A DNA stretch of 64,000 nt from Cheiracanthium punctorium (Eukaryota; Arthropoda; Arachnida; Araneae; Cheiracanthiidae), in assembly GCA_038373885.1 (NCBI GenBank), contig JAWZYV010012274.1, forward strand, positions 2,790,001 to 2,854,000, read 5' to 3'. A program made the position numbers and the translations under genes. Below, piece by piece: positions 1-13,439 of the stretch (position 1 is its first letter; each line of letters starts with the position of its first letter). Below the pieces are notes generated by a model. It saw only the letters and a list, made by a program, of their open reading frames with translations, was not told the DNA's origin and did no database searches.

Positions 1-258
1 ATTTGAATAATAATGACAAGATAAACAGCAAGTAACAAAAATACAAATAATAAAAACATGCAATAAAAAATGCTGACATACAACACTAATTTATAAACTG
101 AACAAACATTAATGCATGATTAGGAGTGAAAATGAGAATACACTTCAATTTTTAGTTGCTTAGTATTGTTATCACAAATGTTTCAAGAGTTTCCTCATAG
201 AGCAAAATAAAATTAAATTAGTTCAAAGAATGTAAAAGAAGCTAATTGTGTGCAGGTG
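1..258 (-). other. cnc 3' UTR (partial)
   Basis: AT-rich sequence directly after the TGA at 259-261. No AATAAA or ATTAAA on the minus strand was found, so the transcript end is likely beyond the left edge. Confidence 0.6.
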
Positions 259-597
259 TCACTTCTTAAATTTTCTTTTGGTTCTGGCTCCTCTGCAGAA
301 ATCAGAATCATCATCAGACATAACATCTTGTACTGTAGATAGAGTCATTTGATTATTGTTATTGTTGTTGTTACTTCCACTTGGAAGAGAACTGGACGAG
401 CCTGGGGGTTTATAGTTTGTATACTGAGAAACTATTTGATATAACTGAGCATATTTATCTTCAATGCAATGCTTCTCTTGTAAGAGATGATCTTGTTTTG
501 ACTTTAACTGCATCTTTTCATTTAATAGGCTATCAAGATCCTGTTGCAAACTGCTAATTTGATCCATTTTGCGCTTTCGACAATTTTGGGCAGCAAC
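259..597 (-). CDS. cnc: cnc exon 10, basic region and leucine zipper, C terminus
   Basis: 339 nt including TGA (259-261), residues 588-699. Acceptor AG at 598-599. It opens VAAQNCRKRK, the invariant CNC-bZIP basic region whose Asn and Cys contact DNA in the family, followed by heptad leucines over roughly residues 600-640 that dimerise with small Maf proteins. After the zipper comes low complexity (Ser-rich, then seven Asn from a CAA/AAC-type run) and a basic tail CRGARTKRKFKK. The NRF2 C-terminal VFLVPK motif (Neh3) is not seen, so the tail is divergent. Confidence 0.95.
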   Translation of the reverse strand, partial: VAAQNCRKRKMDQISSLQQDLDSLLNEKMQLKSKQDHLLQEKHCIEDKYAQLYQIVSQYTNYKPPGSSSSLPSGSNNNNNNNQMTLSTVQDVMSDDDSDFCRGARTKRKFKK

Positions 598-2201
598 CTA
601 TAAAAATTATTTAACTTGTAAAATACAATTTCAATTACATACTTGTATTTACAACATACAACTCACTAAAACTACAGAAAAATACAAAATTAAAAAAAAT
701 CACTCTAAGTTAATAAAAATGCACATGACATACAAGGTAATATGTTAAAAATACTCTCCCCTCCCTCTGAAAAAAAGTTAAAAGATTTTGTTAAAAACAC
801 ACATATATAAAACTAGTACAGTACATACATTTAGGGGAATGCAAAGGGTCTACACTTCTTCAGTTGCAAAATCACCAGCCAAAGCACACAGATAAAATGA
901 CCTATTGGGACTCTTGAAACATATGTGCAGTTTTTATGACTGTCATGTGTTTTTTAAGTTTTAAAATTTAATTACACATGTATTGAAAATCAGTCCATAT
1001 AATTTTAAGAGTCCAATTTTCTGGATACTTTTCACATACTGTTTCACATACTTTAGCAAATCTGTGGATAAAAAAAAGGATTTTAAAAATATGGACTCTG
1101 TTTTATTTTATTTCAAGCTTTTTTTTTTCTCCCCAGAAACAAACTAGACTCATTGAGACTCTTCACTCTGTGCTGTATCATCAGAATTTTTCTGTCTCAT
1201 CCGAGTGCTTTTTAGAACTTGTTTTAAATCTCACACTCTGTTTTGTTCACTTTATCAAATATTATGTGTATACAGAATTTCATCAAACATAAAAAAATTA
1301 AATGCATCTTCTCTTAAAATTATTTTATTACTATATATATTTACAGGATTCAAATGTTTTTTATCGCTTTCAAGATCAACATAATTAAAGTTAATCAACA
1401 ATTATACTCCGAGAAGTGTCTCTTGGGTAAAGAGTTAAGTGAAGAATATATGAACAATTTAGCAAAAGAAAGGAAGCTTGATCATGTATAGATATTTAGA
1501 GGGTGGTTCATACTTAAAATTCTTTCTTCAGAGTGGTGTACAGCAAAAGAGATTTCCATAGAAAATAATTAGTCTGAAAACTCACCACCAGATAGCATTT
1601 CACAATTTCTTAATGTGTACAAAACAGACAAATACACAAAATACATGCAATAATCTTATTGCTTCAAATTTTGGCATTCTTTTCCATAGTCCTATAGCTG
1701 CTACTAGAACTTTACAAACTCCTTCTGTGGTCCAATATTGGCATAAAGCTGCAGATGCAGAAGTGCCATTTTGGTGAAAGTTTCTCAAGTAATACCTCAT
1801 CTTACTTTCTGAAAATTAACATTCTCAGGAAGATCAATGAAGAGGATATGAAGTAAATGTTCTATATCTGCATGGCAGGAGAATTTGCATATCAGAAACT
1901 ATAACATTGTGAATTGCTATATAGCAGCATTTTCACCAATTTTGTTCTACAAGAAATCTATGTCATGGTCTCATTTAGGTTTTTTGTAAATTTGTCATTC
2001 TTACCAGTGGTTTTCATTGTACACTACTCTCAATAGGGAAAATTTAATTATGAACACACTGTATGCAATACAATCACTTATTTACAAAACAAACATGGTT
2101 TTCTAAAGTCATTCTAAAAGATAAATCAAATTAAGAATATGACTAATAGGCCAGAAGCCTAACATTTATGTTTATGCTTGATTAAATAAACGTAAACTTA
2201 C
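598..2201 (-). other. cnc intron 9
   Basis: AT-rich intron between CNC and bZIP exons. Nothing recognisable inside; the small open frame at 1600-1800 has no family resemblance. Confidence 0.85.
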
Positions 2202-2666
2202 TTTATTTTTGCCACGCCTTCTGATATCTCTAATCAAATTGAGTTGCTGATCTGTCAATTCATACTTTGAAAGCCTTTCATTATACTCTTCAATTGCTAA
2301 GTTAATAATATCATCAATACTGATAGGAAGGTTTAATTCTCTTGCTCTTTTTTCATCTTTGTTGCATGTTTCTTCTTCTTCCGATGAAGACTTTGATTTG
2401 TCCCTAACAACAGGCTTATACTGAGACTCACTGTTTGAGAATGGCAGGTGGTATGAATGATTATGCTGGAGTACATTGCTACATGCTGCAGGAGATGGTC
2501 TGGTATTAGCATAATCAAATTTTCGAAATGTAGGTAACTGGTTTTCTGGCATTGCTGTATTATTGTCATAAGCATCAGAAAATTCACTTTTGACTGAGAA
2601 ATAGGACTGCTCATTTTCATTTGGATGACTAAATGAAGCTCCTCTGAAATCTGCGTTACTAGCATT
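2202..2666 (-). CDS. cnc: cnc exon 9, CNC domain and start of basic region
   Basis: 465 nt, 155 codons (residues 433-587). Acceptor AG at 2667-2668; donor GTAAG at 2197-2201. The exon carries HNHSYHLPF, an acidic serine run, and then the CNC domain (about residues 536-587: DEKRARELNLPISIDDIINL, ending RDIRRRGKNK). The last residues begin the DNA-contacting basic region, which continues in exon 10; an intron at this GKNK/VAAQ boundary lies between the CNC and bZIP parts. Confidence 0.95.
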
Positions 2667-3707
2667 CTAAAAAATGAAATGTATCATAAATTTAAATTTA
2701 TATTCTTTTAGTCATATGCTAAATCACACATCTAACAAATTAGTAAAATCATGTTTAGTTGTTTAAATAAATTTTAATGAAATATGAATGCAAAAAATTA
2801 GAAGATAAATGTTTAGGTATTATGGTAACATTTTTAAAGATAATACTTGAAAAATTTTTCATAAATATATTGTACACACACTACAAGATAAAACTGCTCT
2901 CTGTCACCATTGTAAATCTACTGTCACCTTTTAAATGCAAAAGAAATCAGCATTTATCTGCTAGGAAATTCGACAAGAAAAGAAAAATTATAATATGCAG
3001 ATGTACTAGATCACATGCAATGGCAATCTAATAAAAATAGTATATATGGTAACAATATTACAATGTGCTAGCTGAATGTCCAATTTCTCTGATTAAGTGT
3101 CTAAAATGCCTTCTACAATAACAGTTAGAAAATAGTTTCTGAAAGAGTAACACATTTCAAGTCTTGAAAAACACAGAATCACTAAGAAGGAGATAATTAA
3201 TTTTTTTTTTGTGAACATTAAAGTTTTTAGCAACAAAGAATTTGGGTTTGACCACGATTTAAAATTTCACACTTAACCAGATATTCTAAGAAACATACTT
3301 TTATACATTAAGAATTATCTTTTAATAGTATCTAAGAGTCTATATTTTGAAGAATGGTCTATTTAACCCTTTGAAGGGCAATCATTTTCATCACATTCTC
3401 CAGTTTTTGTACATGCTTGAAATAAAAATTAGATTTCAACATTCATTTTATGAAGAACAGACAGATTGCCTAATAAATATCTATCAAATAAGCTAAAGGA
3501 TCCAAACAGTAATATTTTGTAAAAATAAAACATTAATTATGAAAGAAAAATAAGAAAACTGACCAATGCATTTTTGCCCATGATAGCAAACATACTAATC
3601 CCACTGTGCGTTAAACCATACTTCAGTAAATAAAAACAAAAATGGAGAACAGTGAATATATAAATATGGTCTTGACACTGACTATTAACATTTCAAAAAT
3701 TACTTAC
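2667..3707 (-). other. cnc intron 8
   Basis: AT-rich, no delimited element seen. Confidence 0.85.
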
Positions 3708-3872
3708 ATGATTTTCAAGATGTCTATGCCTTTTAGGTAGCATAGAGGTTTGGTAAAGGTCTGCAGTTTGATTATGAACAAACGAGGTTCCTCTTGTTGA
3801 AAGAGATACGAATGAACGTGCTCGATTTTCTCCATGAGATGAAGATTCAGAACAAGAATCAACCCAATCAGG
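3708..3872 (-). CDS. cnc: cnc exon 8
   Basis: 165 nt, 55 codons (residues 378-432), phase 0 on both sides. Acceptor AG at 3873-3874, donor GTAAGT at 3702-3707. It starts PDWVDSCSESSSHG, continuing the acidic serine block of exon 7, and ends in a His/Arg/Lys-rich stretch. The 117-nt intron upstream is one of the shortest in the gene. Confidence 0.9.
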
Positions 3873-3989
3873 CTGTTATAAATAAATATTACAGAAAAAT
3901 TACTGAAAGTCAATAGCACAAAATAACTTTCATGAGAGGTTTTGTTTGTTAAAATTGTGAATCATTATATCATTTAAAGAGAAACTCAC

Positions 3990-4081
3990 ACAATCAGAAA
4001 CTGATGGGACTCTACCCGAGGCCATAGATGCAGAATCACTGCTGGAATCAATGTGATCTTCACTCATGACTTTTTGGTTAC
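3990..4081 (-). CDS. cnc: cnc exon 7, serine-rich segment
   Basis: 92 nt completing Gly347 and coding residues 348-377 (NQKVMSEDHIDSSSDSASMA and on to VSDC). Acceptor AG at 4082-4083, donor GTGAGT at 3984-3989. With exon 8 it makes a serine- and acid-rich block beginning with a phrase like the 'SDSA...SMGSERV.SLSDG.W' motif of fly Cnc. Serine clusters of this kind are phosphorylation and degron sites in the family, but no canonical DSGxS is present. Confidence 0.9.
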
Positions 4082-4542
4082 CTTAAAATAATAATAATAA
4101 ACTTTCGAACTAAAAGAAACTTAACATAATTCACACATTCCAGAGATAAAAACTTTTCATTTTAACAAGCATTTAAATAAATCAAAAGTACATTTTTGTT
4201 ATAGTATAGAAACACAAGAAGTAGAAAATGTATTTCAGACCAAAAAAATATGCAGTTACATAATCATCTACATAAACATTATCACTATACATATGACGGC
4301 CTTATTTTTAAACTTGCAGGCATCCTTTAAGTTGTTCATAAATTTTATATTAATGTATTTAATACAAACTTTTCAGAATTTTCTTTTCCTCTAAAAACAT
4401 TCATATTATTTATAAAAGGACATAAACATCCTTCAACAATCCTACATCAACATCCATCAACATTCGGTGAATGGAATGCATATAGAATATTCTATATGCA
4501 TTCCCTTCACCCTTCAAAACATGTACTATTTAAGAATGTTAC

Positions 4543-4755
4543 CTTCTGATGCCATAGAAAGAGGAAACTCATCTGGAAACAGTTCTTGCATGAGCAATTC
4601 ATTATGAGGAGCAGCAAGGCTTTGATTAGAATAGAGTAGTTCAGGCAAATCAGGATTATATGCATTGCTGATGAGACTGCTGCTAGGAATAGGATCAGTA
4701 TCATTATGAAGAGTTGCAATTGATTCAGCAAGAGCACAACCAACACTTGAAGGAC
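4543..4755 (-). CDS. cnc: cnc exon 6, leucine/acidic segment
   Basis: 213 nt completing Gly276, coding residues 277-346, and giving the first base of Gly347. Acceptor AG at 4756-4757, donor GTAACA starting at 4542. The product includes PDLPELLYSNQSL and LLMQELFPDEFPLSMASEG, short acidic-hydrophobic motifs resembling transactivation or cofactor-binding segments. The longest open frame drawn from this exon (4507-4746) is in another frame and is not the protein. Confidence 0.88.
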
Positions 4756-5027
4756 CTAAAATAAATAAAGCACTTGAATTTCAGAAAACACAATATGTTA
4801 AAAATAATAAACATTTATCATTATATTAATAAACATATTTATCAATATTACAAGAAATTTAATTTTTTTAAATTCTTCTTTTACCAGCAGCCAGACATTC
4901 ACTGATCAGGTATTTTTCTTGAGCTAGAGTTTGCAAGTTTTCGATACATGGTTACTTTAATGACCATATAAAATACCTAACTGTTAAAACTTTTATTAGT
5001 TAATTTGATCCCAATTAATATATTATA

Positions 5028-5509
5028 CAGTATAGATCCTGTAACCCAGAATGGCTAGGACCAGATGTTTTCTGGATAATTGAATTTTCTGGATAACTGG
5101 TTGGCATTAACACGACATCCACTTATTTAATTGGTTGCATATATGTTACTCAACTTTTGATTATAATTAAACATTTATTGTTAATATACTAAAAAATAAT
5201 ATAAAAAACTCTTAATAAGATAAATAATAATCATATTTAGAGAGAAAATAGTAAATGTATAATTTCTTGAAAACTTAGTTACATACTAAAAAAATAAATA
5301 AATCACCTTCCCTGATTGCTCACATTTTAAATTCTAGTTGAAATACTCAAAATGAAAACACAAAAACACAAGAAATGAAAAAAAACCTCATTACAGGATG
5401 AATTTTTAATTTTTTAAAAACATTTTATCAATTTTTGAAAACAATAGGAATTTAATCGATTGAAAAATGATTTTGGATAACGGGTTTTCGCATAAGAGGT
5501 TCCATACTG
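5028..5509. mobile_element. pogo/Tigger-like MITE, TA duplication
   Basis: About 482 bp starting CAGTATAGATCCTG and ending as the imperfect reverse complement (CAGTATGGAACCTC read from the other strand), flanked by TA at 5026-5027 and 5510-5511. Near-termini contain repeated 'ctggataa/ggataac' phrases typical of pogo-group termini. No coding capacity; a non-autonomous copy. Confidence 0.65.
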
Positions 5510-5999
5510 TAATATTAATAATGCAGCAAGTTGTAAAACTTGTTTTTAAAGCCATCTAATAGCTGAGAATAAACATTCCAGGGATGTTAACATTTAAAAC
5601 TTATTATACTTTTAGCTTTCTTTCTAGATCAGTTTAATTTGTCAATTTTTGCCCTTTTATGCATAGCATTTTATAACATTATCGCTACCCTCTCAACTTA
5701 TTGAAAGCATACTTTTAATCTTAGTATGTAAAAATATTAATAATGTAGATGCAAATATTTAAATTTTCTATTTGCATTATAAAACTCAGAAGAAGGTAGA
5801 CATACAATTTGCACTTAATGTTTGCTTTACTCTATGCTGTCGAGTTATTTTATACCTTTTAGGCACTCATGTTGACCCATGACCAAATTAAAATAAATGA
5901 AATTTCAATCATGACCCTTCAGTAAGCTAATGAATGTGTTAACTGTAGTGCTCCATTTCATACACACACTACAACATAAAATATATTAATATCCAAAAT

Positions 6000-6168
6000 T
6001 AGGGATGGACGCGAGATGACATTTTGCGAGACGAGACGGACATTTACAGCTTTTTTGCGAGACGAGACAAACATTTTTAACATTATGATATAGGGATTTT
6101 TGTGAGACGAGACAAAGATTTTCGGCTGTTTTGCGACACTCCAATTTTTCGTCTCGCATCCATCGCTA
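6000..6168. mobile_element. hAT-type MITE, 'GCGAGACGAGAC' family, copy 1
   Basis: 169 bp with terminal inverted repeats TAGGGATGGACGCGAGA / (reverse strand) TAGCGATGGATGCGAGAC and internal GCGAGACGAGAC repeats. Flanked by a perfect 8-bp duplication TCCAAAAT (5992-5999 and 6169-6176). Eight-bp duplications are characteristic of hAT insertion. Confidence 0.85.
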
Positions 6169-6220
6169 TCCAAAATACACCTAAAAAAGAAAAAGAAAAT
6201 AAGAACTTATAACTACATAC

Positions 6221-6497
6221 CAAGTGATGCAGGAACAGGATGGAAAGTTTCAACATTTGTAGTTGCTTCTAATGATGGACTGTGAAATATACCAGTGAAG
6301 CCTTCATTGGGTCGGTTAAGAATGTTGGTGGAGAGAGGAAGTACAGGGTTACTAGTTTGGTAGGATGGTTCAGGTCTTGGTGAGAGAGAAACAAATGGAT
6401 TCTGATGAGAGTTCCCAAGTGCCAACAGAGGCAGCATAGTTGTTGAATCTGGCCAGCAGTCATCAAAGTTAGGGAAGACATCTCCAGGCTGTGAATA
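6221..6497 (-). CDS. cnc: cnc exon 5, acidic / Ser-Pro-rich region
   Basis: 277 nt (residues 184-275 plus the first base of Gly276). Acceptor TTTCAG ends at 6498; donor GTATGT occupies 6215-6220. It starts YSQPGDVFPNFDDCWPD, an acidic aromatic motif, then a Ser/Pro/Asn-rich low-complexity stretch. Phase 0 at its 5' end lets it accept either exon 4 (55353-55624) or the alternative first exon (32617-32667). It lies about 48.9 kb downstream of exon 4. Confidence 0.88.
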
Positions 6498-6540
6498 CTG
6501 AAAGGAAAAATAATTTTGTAAAAGATAATGGAGATATGTT

Positions 6541-6960
6541 GTTGTTGCTATTGCCTTTTTTGGCTAATTGTGGAGCAGCACCAGATCCTCCATATAAGAA
6601 GGCTATGGGCGAAATGGAGCGGCTTCCATGTCATTAAATCATAGTGGGAGGAAAACCAATTAAGCTTTGCTCAGGGTCTCCCCATTTTGAACTAATTGCA
6701 GATGAGACCAGCACCTGGATTGGCACCCTTATAGGTACTGTTTCAACATAGAGGACATTAAAGCCACGGCAGATTTTAAGTGTACCAGATCCTTTTAGCC
6801 CACACGGTCCCACAGCAGTCCACAAGAGAGTGGTTATCACACTCCCAAGTGCTGACCAAGGTCGGCGCAAGTTCATTTCCGGTGTTCTTATGGGAACCGA
6901 TCTTAAGCTGACTGGGCTACTGCGGCACTATCTTAAAACGCGCACGTTAAACATCCCCAA
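6541..6960. repeat. GC-richer block, probable dispersed repeat
   Basis: About 400 bp markedly richer in G+C than its surroundings, with no splice or coding support and no second full copy recognised in this window. Looks like repeat-derived sequence, but the family could not be named. Confidence 0.35.
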
Positions 6961-7064
6961 ATAAACCTTGAAAAGGAATATAACATTTAGGAAAATGTTT
7001 AAAATAGTTTTCAGTAATTCGGCCATTAGGATACTTGGCATAGTAGAATAATTTAATGACTTAC

Positions 7065-7260
7065 GCGAACCGGAAGTTATGCGATTATCAAATCTTATCG
7101 ATTCGTCTTTTGTTTGGACGCCACGCAACTTTCGTTTACTCTCCCCCGCACACACACACTATTGTTCAGCTAAACATGTTCCGACTTGTCGCACGGAATC
7201 GACGCATATAGCAACAATTTATTTCGTGTTATTTTTTTTGTTATATCTACGAACTATGAA
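7065..7260 (-). promoter_or_regulatory. candidate non-coding first exon / promoter near exon 5
   Basis: On the minus strand a CpG-bearing stretch ends in CCGGTTCGC followed by GTAAGTC (donor at 7063-7064), and contains the ETS core CCGGAAGT (7070-7077). If spliced to the exon 5 acceptor 560 bp downstream, it would be a 5' leader for a still shorter cnc form starting at an internal Met. Sequence pattern only. Confidence 0.2.
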
Positions 7261-10200
7261 CACTTGAGGAATTCTACTACGTTATCAAAACGAAGTATAA
7301 CTGATTCTTCAGTATCAAACAAGAAAAGTAAAACTTTGTCTTTATAATGTGAAGTTAATAAAGACTTAGTTATAAAAATGAAAATTTGTGAAATGGCAAA
7401 GTTTGATCTACCAGAATCGACGGTCAAATCAATTATAAAAGGTAAAGAAAAAATTCTCGAGGCAGCGAAAAATGCTGTTTTTAAATTCAAATAGGGTCGT
7501 ATTTTACTAAGGGCACTATGGGGCAGTTGCCGCCCCTTCCCCCCAAAAATAAAATAAAAGAACATTCAGATATCACTCATTTGAAAATATTTTCTACAAT
7601 AGAAAACATTTTGCTCCCACCCCCAAATGTTACATGTCAATTTAGGCGAATGAATTCAAGCGTCAATTGAAAAGGGGTAAATTTTAGAAAATATAGACTC
7701 CAATAAAGAACGTATTTTTCTACAAAACGAAAAACAATAATAAAAAAATATTATTAGCACGCTACGAGGAAATTTCGCGAGAGGAAAAAAAAATCTTTGA
7801 ACGATTAGCCAATTTTGTTAGATTTCATGAAGCCTTTTACATCAAAATAACTTTGGTTTATGATTTGATAATATAATTTATTATACATGTGTATTTTCTA
7901 AGATTTTATTAAATTATTGTTTTCTTCAGTGCCTGGCCTCAATTAAAAATAATTTGTAGTACAAATTTACATGCGAAATTATGCTGCGATTTACGGGATT
8001 ATCGCTCGGTCCCATCTAATGCGTAAGTTCGGAGTACTATTGCTATACATTTCCAACTACGTGAATTTAAATTTCCGGACAAATTGCGATACATATTTGC
8101 AGCAGTTGCGGTGCGGACAAAAAAATCAATGCATTTAAACTTGGAAAGTGTTAAAAATAAGTTCTTTTGTTCTGTCCGGATGTTAAACACTCAGAAAAAG
8201 AAGAAAAAAAAAAAAGTCAGGAAAATATAAAACCACAAGACAGAGTAAATAACTATAGCCTTTGAAGGAAACAGAAAACGCGAGAAAATATGTAAAGTTA
8301 TACCTTATGTACAAAGCAAATACAGGAAACCGAGTTACCTAATTATTCAGATGTGCAAAACGGAAACTTAGAAACAACTACAGTTATTGAGGAAGGGAGG
8401 AAAGGAAACAACTTTACGTAAAACGGCACATAATTTATAGTGCAATTCAACAATTTAAGGTTATTCGTTTGAGAAATACTGTAAGTTTTTAAAAGAACAC
8501 AAAGTGTAAAGACTCGAAAAATTCAGAGAGTCTCTTCCACGAACCGTACTATGCTTTATTCCAAATTGTAAACCAATAAGATTTATCAAGAACATTCAGC
8601 ATCTTAGATATACGATATTTATTTTTCGATATTCACCTAAACACATGACCCATCGCCAATTTTGCAATACGATTTCTGTGGTTAAGAATCCAGTCTAAAA
8701 GTTTCACCAGACTTTATTTATTGCTTTGGTTTGTTTACAGTGTATTATATAGTTTAGAAAAAGCAAAAACATTTTGAATTTTTCAGAGTCTTTGACGTTT
8801 ATAAAACTGTTCAAAAACCGCGATGTGAGTGTAGTTCTATCCCGCCCCCCTCCCCACGTATAAACAGCTTTAAGATTAAATATCCCCCCCCAAAATAAAG
8901 TACAATCTTAAATTACAACCCCATGGGCTTTTTTTTTTTTTTTCAATTTTCAGTGGTTGCATTGTCAATATTCCAATTTTTAAACCTCAAGTGAAAGTAA
9001 ATTACATTAGCTTTATTTTTATTTTTCTTAACCCAAGTATCATCACAAGAACGCGGCAGTTAATATAAATGCAACAGCAGGAATCTCTTAAAAGTACGTA
9101 AAAAACAACTATAACGTAAAATGCCAAGTAGTAACGTGCAGTTATCAGACCTGTAAAAATAAACCAATGCGCAATGGACTTTTGGGCCCAGACTAATGCT
9201 TGTAATATACGAGACCACTAATCTGAACTCAATGTGTTCTCTACAGCCGTATTCACCAAGTATTTGACACCCGTGTTAATCCACCAAAACGAGGGTCAGA
9301 TGTCAAATGAATGTATATTTGATGTCTATTTAACGTCTAGTGAACCTCGGATTTCTCCCTCTTTAAGTGATTCTGTAACCTTTTGAACAAAATAACAATT
9401 TTACCGCAGTTAATCTTAACAAGACAAATGCTTACTATTCAACATTTAAATCATTTATAAATTTAATTTCATACAAATGGGACTGCTCTAAGAAATCATT
9501 AATGTAACTTTCGGCAAAGGCGTTCAACATTCGGTAAACATCGACTAGCAATTTTATTTTTTAATGATGTTTTACAAATTTCTCTGATTTAATCAATATC
9601 CATTTTTTATGTGTTTAACTGAATTTGTTAAGGTCCTTAATTTAGAAGAAATTGGATGAATTAAAAACTTTTGGACTATAAAATGTTTTAGATTACTATA
9701 TTAACATTATTTTCGTTATGGCCTACCCTGCACTATGATCATAAAATGAGGGGGAACCACTGAAAATGCGCCAGAAATTTTTTATATCGTTTTTTGTTTT
9801 TTACGTTACACTTCCTCCAGCGTCGTACACGTGAGCTCTTTTTCAGGGGTTGCGTTTATTCATGTGTATAGGAAAAGAAAACACTTGTTAAAGAATTTTT
9901 CTAAATAACGATTCGGTTCAAATTTCACTACTTCGGGGTCATAGACAGTGAGTGGGCAAGGCCCCCTGGCGAAATTTTTATTTTTGTTAATTGGACATCA
10001 ATGGTCAAGTCTTTATTTGATAGAAATGCTATCTTTTCCACCGTTCGACAATCCGATTTTTTTTTTCTGCCTGGACTACTTATACAGGGTATTTCAAAAA
10101 TATCTAGCATAGTTGTAAAGAGTGGTACGTAGAAGGAACCAAGCTATGCTTTGCATATAAAGTTTCCCAAAAAATATTGAGCTAGAATACATAATTATTA

Positions 10201-10871
10201 GGTGTACCGGGTAAAACTGTTTTGTTTTCTTTCGCGTACGTCAGTATTTCGCCTAGATAAACATGCACTATACATGATTTTTTTTAACGTCGGTGCTAGA
10301 TTACACAGCATTTTCTAAAGTTGTAACCTGTGGCATGGGGCCAAAACGCTTTTTTAACAAATCTTTCTTAAGGGGAAAAAAAGGGGGGGGGATCCAAAAA
10401 ATTCGTGCTGTAAAATACAAAACTCACGAATACCTAAATTTCAATTTCAGAATATTTTGAGATTCGTCCTCCAAGGAGGGTAGATGACTACCCTCCCATT
10501 TTTTTTTTCACACATATTTCTTGAAAGAAAAAGAAAAAGACTATAAACTTCCTGCATTAAAATGTGAAAAATATGAATCTCATGTTTAGGCACAACTTGT
10601 TTGCAATTAAAAACTTGTTTTTTGAATTTAATGTAAAAAAAAGACACTACTTTCTGGTACATCTAATATATAAATTTATTTCCTTGTGACTGATGCAAAA
10701 CTCTAATTAATTTAATTAAACGTGATAAGGAAAGTTAGCCAACACCTTTTTTGAAGTGATCATTAACCGGTATATGAAAACGCTTTCGACGATACATTTG
10801 CTATGCGAGTCATTCATCTTGGGTTCTCTCAACCGCTCTTTTTAATGGTGCTACCATGTGTAGAATCTTGT

Positions 10872-11045
10872 TAGGGATGGACGCGAGACGACTTTTTTGC
10901 GAGACGAGACAGATTTACAGCTTTTTTGCGAGACGAGTCAAACATTTTTAACATTAAGATATAGGGATTTTTGCGAGACGAGACAAGCTTTTAGGCTATT
11001 TTGCGAGACGCGAGACGCTTATTTTTCGTCTCGCGTCCATCCCTA
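10872..11045. mobile_element. hAT-type MITE, 'GCGAGACGAGAC' family, copy 2
   Basis: 174 bp, terminal inverted repeats TAGGGATGGACGCGAGACGA on both ends, internal GCGAGACGAGAC repeats, and a perfect 8-bp target duplication AATCTTGT (10864-10871, 11046-11053). Closely matches the copy at 6000-6168. Confidence 0.88.
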
Positions 11046-13439
11046 AATCTTGTGACATTTTTTTTTTTTTAGTTGCCCCCAAGTAAAGTTTGTTGTCCAT
11101 AAAATTTTCACAAAATTTGCTGCCGTTACAGTGATAAATAAATCGACAAATGCTTATTCTTAAAATTGCGGTATTATTCTGGAATGAAAATAGAAATAGA
11201 AGTTTCAGGCTGCAAAACTGTATGTATGCTTCCATGAATGTGCTATTCAATCGTGATGTAACACTTTAAATCATCGTTACTTGTACAACTATCTTTTCTT
11301 TTAAAAATAGCTGCTTGAATGTGTAGCAACTGAATTTTTTATTTTCCAATTTAAAAATCGGATTGCCGTGGGCAAGCGGGCAACTGCAAAAGTCGACACC
11401 TGGGTGCCACTTATTTTTGAAACACAATATAATAGTTGGAGTAGTTTCTTTTAAAACCAATAAACACCAAACTGAAACCGACAATCGTAAAAATACAGTA
11501 ACAATCGCCTTGACAGGCAATTTCTGTGGATGGCTGCTGAGGAAACAGTCTAATACACGATGTTAAATATTCTAACAGGTTATCTTTCTGTCACGAATCA
11601 AGATATGCGGAAAAGGGGTTAGGGCATCATTTTAGGTGGGGCTTTTCTGTAGCCAACCGATGCGCAACGTCTTACTTCCTTTTTCATTAAGTCTTTTGCG
11701 GGACACACTGCAAGACAACTTTTTACATTGTACGAAGAACAAATGCTAATTGCATTATGATGAGTCTGAATGAATGAGAAATAAGGTTGAAATTAATATG
11801 CTTTCATAGTACGCACAATAGTATGGAACGTAATAAATACGTTACTGCCACAGAAAGAGAGAGTTGGGATTGTAGTATATTTTTGAAGGCCCCCGAGCTC
11901 AAAATGAGGGCTAATAATTAATGAGGTCGATTTATTTAATTGCGTTGATGTTTCAAACTTTACGATAGATATTTTGTCTTTTCTTTTAAATACTTATATA
12001 CACATAAGAAATTTGCTCTAACCCCTCTACAAATTAAATTTTAGATAGAGTAAAGTACGAAAATCGATGCCCAAAGACCACCTTTATTCTACAACAGAAG
12101 TTGCAGACCGATGCATCTAGAGACAAACAAAAGAAGCAGAGAAAGCAATAGAACCCAACAACTTTTCTTAAATCTCAGAAACATGTTGGCCACGAGGAAA
12201 TTGCAATTCTTGCTCACCATAGAAAGCTAATAAAGAAAGTTAGACATCAAAAGTCATTGAAAGGCTATCTTCCTTCTATAAGGCATGCGTATGTATGTTT
12301 TTTATATGTTATGGATGTATGCATAATTAATCTGCGATCATACCAAAGTTTTTTTCCACAACAAAAACAATTAAAACGTTTATAACTGACTGCATTTAAA
12401 ACCTCTATAACTAGAAAACCTCCTTATCTCGATTTTTTCCACTTTCCTATTATTTTCGAGATAGACAGGTTCGATTGAATCCAAACTGGGATGTAATGCT
12501 AAAATTCTAACAACTATATCTAAAAGTAATTTTAGAAAAACATTAAAATTGTGTTCAGAAGAGAAGATATGTATAACCATTACAAATTAAATTTTAAAAG
12601 TTCCAAAATGAAAAAGAAAATGCTTTATAATGCAAGCAATAAAATATTATTTAGAAAAGTAATCGCAAAGCAAGAGCAGTATTTTACCATTAAAATGCCA
12701 TCAAAGTAATAAATGTGATAATTGAGAAAATGAGCACACAAACACAACATTACATTAAATAAAAGTCAATACCAACAAACCACCAAAATTTATTTACGTA
12801 AGAAATAATTTTAGAAGGTAGTTACTTTATCGTAACAATAAAACACGATAAATAATTTAATTTAATTATATCCATAATAAAGGTATAGAATACTTGGATA
12901 AGACACACAATTTAAATACATAATCAAAGTAATTAAATGGCATATACTTCGTTAAAATTTTACCCCGATTGGCGATTTCTTGAATTTCAAACAACCCCAT
13001 ATTTCACATTGAAGACATTCTCATAATTCAACGAGAAAAACAAAGTAATCTGCGGGTAATATCTGAACAATGCAGATGATTCTGTTTTATATTTCTTTAA
13101 GATATCTGAGATTGAGCTCAGGAAAAAGCCAACTTCCTGCTGGCACCAGCAACCCTTTAAAAGCCAAAATCTGCAATCTGCACACACGTTGTGGGAGGTC
13201 AGTTAAATGTCCAGCGTACTGATAAAAGCAAGAACACACCAAATGGATACAGATCAAAGGATAGCATCGTGGGTGGGATGAATTTTAAGTAAATACAACG
13301 GAGAGAAATTTCAGCTTCTATCAAAATTGAAGGGTTTGCTGTTAAAAACGAGGTAGCTCCCATCCTACGGAAGTTTGATGATACATGTACTATTATTCTG
13401 CAGTTTAAAAAAAAAAAAAAAAAAAAGAAATCCCTTTCG

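Larger units (their letters stand above)
4756..6220 (-). other. cnc intron 5
   Basis: Holds a pogo-like element (5028-5509) and a hAT-type MITE (6000-6168), both described separately; the remainder is AT-rich and featureless. Confidence 0.85.

Noticed and set aside
2333..2665. 110-codon minus frame overlapping exon 9
   Set aside because: Out of frame with the CNC domain, which is unmistakable in the other frame.
7254..7565. 103-codon minus frame
   Set aside because: Low-complexity AT-rich sequence, no recognisable protein features or splice sites.
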